Below are positions 61,501 through 64,000 of a stretch of DNA of 64,000 bases, one piece after another. The stretch is from the NCBI RefSeq assembly GCF_003751625.1, contig NZ_RJUL01000007.1:62001-126000 (forward strand). The letters run 5' to 3'. The notes beneath the pieces are model-generated. The model saw only the letters and a list, made by a program, of their open reading frames with translations. It had not been told where the DNA came from and ran no database searches. The position numbers and the translations under genes are program-made. Within the stretch, counting starts at the first letter, position 1. The number at the start of each line of letters is the position of its first letter. Source of the DNA: Gallaecimonas pentaromativorans. GTDB lineage: Bacteria; Pseudomonadota; Gammaproteobacteria; Enterobacterales; Gallaecimonadaceae.

Positions 61501-62645
61501 ATAAGGGCCATGTAGAAGCCGTCGGTGTTCCCCTCGACCGGGCTCAAGGTGTGCTCGCTTTCCAGCACAAATTGGCCGGCCGAACGGGCGATAAAATCGG
61601 CCACTTGCAGCTGGTTTTCCTGCGGCAGGAGCGAGCAGGTGGCGTAGACCAGCTTGCCGCCAGCCTTGAGCATGCGCGGGTAGCTGTCGAGGATCTCGCG
61701 CTGAATGGCAATGAGGTTATCAAGATGCTCGGGGGCGATGGTCCATTTGGCGTCGGGGTTGCGGCGCAATACCCCCAGCCCCGAGCAGGGCACGTCCAGC
61801 AGCAGGCGGTCGGCCTTGCCCTTAAGGCGTTTGATGGTGGCAGAGCCTTCAATAACCCGGGTTTCCAGGTTATGCACCCCGGCGCGGCGGGCGCGCTTGC
61901 GAAGCGCCTGCAACTTGCCTTCAAAAATGTCCATGGCCAGCAGCCGGCCCTTGTTCTGCATCTGGGCAGCCAGGGCCAGGGTTTTGCCGCCGGCACCGGC
62001 GCAGGCGTCAATCACCGTCATTCCCGGCGCGGCGCCCAGCAGCTGGGCAATTTGCTGGGAGCCCCAATCCTGCTGCTCAAAGCGCCCTTCCTTAAAGGCC
62101 TGGGTGCGAAAGACGTTGGCAAAGCGCTTGAGTTTAAGGCAGCTGTCACTGATTACGTCGGTGGCTACCTTCTCTTCGGCCAGGCGCTTTTTCAGCGCGC
62201 CGGCATCGCCGTGCAGGGTATTGGCGCGAAGGTATTGAGCCGGTGGCCGGTTCAGGGCCTCGGCCAGGGCTGGCCAGGCATCGCCCAAGCGCTCGCTCAT
62301 CAGCTCATAGAGCCAATCGGGGTAGCTTTGCCACAGCACCGGGTTCGCCTTTACTTCGGCCAGCAGCGCTTTGTCCTGGGTAAAGGGCTTGAGTTTAAGG
62401 GGCAGGCTGGGGGATTCGAGGGCCGCCCAGGCGGCCAGCAGCGCACTCAAGTCGCCGCTTTTAAGCGGCCAGCTGCGCCCGGCCAGGGCGCCATAACGGC
62501 GGGCGTAGCGCACCAAGTGCTGGGCGGCTTGCACCGTCTCGGATTTATGGCGGCCGTCCAGTTCGGCGCGGGCCAGCGCCTTATCCAGAGGGTGATCCTC
62601 GATAAGCACGGATTGCAGTATGGAAATAAGCGCTGATTGCATCAT
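61488..62645 (-). CDS. RsmB/NOP2-type 5-methylcytosine RNA methyltransferase
   Basis: This 385-residue protein has a NusB-like N-terminal region (about 1-130) and a SAM-binding catalytic domain (about 200-385). The nucleotide loop is IDACAGAGGKTLALAA, and two catalytic cysteines lie in LLLDVPCSGLGVLRRNPDAKW and YATCSLLPQEN. It methylates C5 of cytosine in rRNA or tRNA. RsmB proper is longer in E. coli (429 residues); this shorter type without the full NusB domain may target another site. The start is ATG 62645, or the next in-frame ATG. Confidence 0.88.
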   Translation of the reverse strand: MMQSALISILQSVLIEDHPLDKALARAELDGRHKSETVQAAQHLVRYARRYGALAGRSWPLKSGDLSALLAAWAALESPSLPLKLKPFTQDKALLAEVKANPVLWQSYPDWLYELMSERLGDAWPALAEALNRPPAQYLRANTLHGDAGALKKRLAEEKVATDVISDSCLKLKRFANVFRTQAFKEGRFEQQDWGSQQIAQLLGAAPGMTVIDACAGAGGKTLALAAQMQNKGRLLAMDIFEGKLQALRKRARRAGVHNLETRVIEGSATIKRLKGKADRLLLDVPCSGLGVLRRNPDAKWTIAPEHLDNLIAIQREILDSYPRMLKAGGKLVYATCSLLPQENQLQVADFIARSAGQFVLESEHTLSPVEGNTDGFYMALISRQ

Positions 62646-62674
62646 AAAAAAGCCCCGCCAATATGGCGGGGCAT
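62645..62674 (-). terminator. Terminator between DUF4382 gene and RsmB-type gene
   Basis: The stem GCCCCGCCA/TGGCGGGGC with a 3-base loop is followed on the minus strand by six Ts. It lies downstream of the DUF4382 gene and just upstream of the methyltransferase start. Confidence 0.87.
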
Positions 62675-62703
62675 GCTAGGGCAAAGCCGGGTTTTGAGCA
62701 AGC

Positions 62704-63675
62704 TCAGCCGCCGGTAACCGGGGCGATATCCTGCTCCAGACCCTGGCCCTCGGCGAGGCTCAGCTCATAGCTAAGACCTGCCGGGTTGGGGATGGTCAGG
62801 CCCTCGTAGGTTTCTGGCTCATCGTTGATGCCGTCACAAGAGAAGGCCAGGGTGTAATCCCCTGCCGGAATGAGCCCGAACTGGTAACGGTAAGGGTCGG
62901 TAGTGCTTGGGTCGGCGTCATCAGACAGGGTTACCGCCATGGACGCCACCGGAATGGAGGCATCGGCCGGTGCGCCGGCGGCGCCGTCGTCAAAATCGTC
63001 GCCCAGGTTAGTCAGGCTGTGGCCGCTGTAGAGATAGACAAAGCCGTAATTGACGTTGTCGGTGCCGGTGTTGCAGCTTTCGGCCAGGGCCGCGTCAACC
63101 TCACCGCCGATTTGGCCGAGGATGGTGCTGTCCACCAGGCTGACGCCACGGGGTTTGAGGATGTAGCGCTGTGGGCCCGGGTTGTAGGTCATGGCTTTGC
63201 GCAGGTTGAAATCCAGGGTGAAGGCCAACTGGCCACCGGCACTGGCGGTAAAGCCGCCCAGTTTCAGCTCATCAGAAGGTACCTTGAGCTCGAAGGTGCC
63301 GTCGCCGGTCTCCACGTAGCTCTTGCTGGTGTCTTCGTCTTCTATCCCCAAGCGCACGTCGGTGTAGGTGCCAGCCGGGATAGCAGCGCTGTCGATGGCA
63401 AGGTAGGTGTTACCGCCTTGGTAGTCGAGCAAGTCCAGGGTCACCGGGTTGCCGCTGGCGTCCTGAACGGGCAATACCACGTCGCTGTCGCCGTCGCGTT
63501 TGAGGATGATGCTGTCGATGGTCACCACCACCTTGTCGGCGCCATCGACCGGCGCGTCACCGATGGACAGCGACAAATTGGCCGTTGCCGGGGTGGGGGT
63601 ATCGTCCCCACCGCCGCCACAGGCGCTCAGCACAAAGATGGAAGAAATCAGCACTGCAAACTTTGTTTTTGTCAT
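62704..63675 (-). CDS. DUF4382-domain lipoprotein
   Basis: This 323-residue protein has a lipobox (VLSAC at about residues 15-19) followed by a Gly-rich GGGGDD linker and a beta-rich DUF4382 domain. Its start is ANLSLSIGDAPVDGADKVVV, TIDSIILKRDGD, with strands up to about residue 175. A second carboxypeptidase-regulatory-like half follows, including GLIPAGDYTLAFSCDG. It is anchored to the outer or inner membrane. The function is not known; family members are often found in secreted or surface proteins of marine bacteria. ATG 63675 has a GAGGGGA site. Confidence 0.85.
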   Translation of the reverse strand: MTKTKFAVLISSIFVLSACGGGGDDTPTPATANLSLSIGDAPVDGADKVVVTIDSIILKRDGDSDVVLPVQDASGNPVTLDLLDYQGGNTYLAIDSAAIPAGTYTDVRLGIEDEDTSKSYVETGDGTFELKVPSDELKLGGFTASAGGQLAFTLDFNLRKAMTYNPGPQRYILKPRGVSLVDSTILGQIGGEVDAALAESCNTGTDNVNYGFVYLYSGHSLTNLGDDFDDGAAGAPADASIPVASMAVTLSDDADPSTTDPYRYQFGLIPAGDYTLAFSCDGINDEPETYEGLTIPNPAGLSYELSLAEGQGLEQDIAPVTGG

Positions 63676-63750
63676 TACACTCCCCTCTGGTAAGTAGGTG
63701 CTCACAAAGTATGGCGATGCTGACTGTCAGTTGGCTGACAACAGGGGTGG

Positions 63751-64000
63751 CTACTGGTCCTTCCAGCCCAGCAGCGGCGGAATAACCTGGGGGAAGCGGC
63801 CCTGCACCTGCTGGTAAAAAGCCTGGATACGGGCCAAGTCGGCGCGGATATCGCCGCTGGGGTGCAGAGCCTCACCGATCACAAAACGCTTGCGGGGGTA
63901 GTCGATACCCACCAGCACATAGGGCACCTTGGCGGCAGCGGCGATATGGTAAAAGCCGAGCTTCCAGCGGCTGACCTGGCTACGGGTACCTTCGGGGGTA
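63751..64000 (-). CDS. Lysophospholipid acyltransferase-like protein (partial, C-terminal part)
   Basis: The minus strand frame enters from the right edge and ends at TAG (63751-63753), giving about 83 codons. The acyltransferase motif III PEGTRS is at the very start, followed by KLGFYHIAAAAKVPYVLVGI and YPRKRFVIGEALHPSGD. This is the PlsC/LPLAT-family C-terminal pattern of 1-acylglycerol-3-phosphate acyltransferase-like proteins. The catalytic HX4D and the N-terminus lie beyond the window. Confidence 0.8.
   Translation of the reverse strand, partial: TPEGTRSQVSRWKLGFYHIAAAAKVPYVLVGIDYPRKRFVIGEALHPSGDIRADLARIQAFYQQVQGRFPQVIPPLLGWKDQ

Overview
The window is a high-GC chromosomal segment of a gammaproteobacterium with a strain-specific low-GC island in the middle. 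RluF, EmrD, QmcA/NfeD, YjgN and a compact hut locus point to Gammaproteobacteria. The fused bcsA-bcsB gene and overall gene content suggest a Gallaecimonas-like member of the Alteromonadales-related groups. That genus guess is from memory and was not checked. No tRNA, rRNA or CRISPR array was seen.

Layout. (1) 1-10851: a tightly overlapping cellulose operon: end of a small Pro-rich gene, bcsQ, fused bcsA-bcsB, bcsC, bcsD, bcsZ. (2) 10841-15950: regulator/transporter pairs (LysR, EamA, alpha/beta hydrolase, LysR, LysE). (3) 15988-21246: histidine utilisation, with hutI divergent from hutC-hutU-hutH over a palindromic HutC operator. (4) 21306-23648: a small membrane protein, a beta-lactamase-fold hydrolase and a stand-alone EAL protein. 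(5) about 23650-31730: the accessory island. It begins with about 800 bp without a convincing gene, followed by an integrase-less array of five gene cassettes bounded by recognisable attC sites (24456 to about 27575). The cassettes encode mostly unknown proteins plus a trypco2-domain protein. Next come a GRAM/PH-like gene, a DUF4261 gene split by an IS903-type IS5-family element with a perfect 9-bp target duplication, remnants of IS110-family and Y1 (RAYT-like) transposases, four copies of a GGACAT-type terminal motif, and a coupled pair of unknown genes. (6) 31729-33290: a putative papain-like cysteine hydrolase and a secreted 2H-phosphoesterase-like protein. (7) 33300-64000: ordinary chromosomal genes, including rluF, a PAS-GAF-GGDEF-EAL protein, membrane proteins, a periplasmic NTPDase, LysR/SDR and HxlR/GST pairs, QmcA/NfeD, a peroxidase, a PepSY protein with a Fur-like site, a CPA1 antiporter, YjgN-M48 peptidase, a TPR protein with a degenerate GGDEF domain, GIN-domain protein, EmrD, an RsmB-type methyltransferase, a DUF4382 lipoprotein and a partial acyltransferase.

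How genes work together. BcsAB makes and translocates the glucan under c-di-GMP control through its PilZ domain. BcsC exports it, BcsD and BcsQ organise and localise the machine, and BcsZ trims the product. The GGDEF/EAL proteins at 22881 and 35843 could feed the same second-messenger pool, though no direct link is visible. The hut genes convert histidine to formiminoglutamate; no hutG or hutF is present here, so the last step must be encoded elsewhere. The island looks like a site of repeated cassette and IS acquisition. Its trypco2 and DUF4261 genes belong to families associated with biological conflict, making it the best place to look for new defence or immunity functions.
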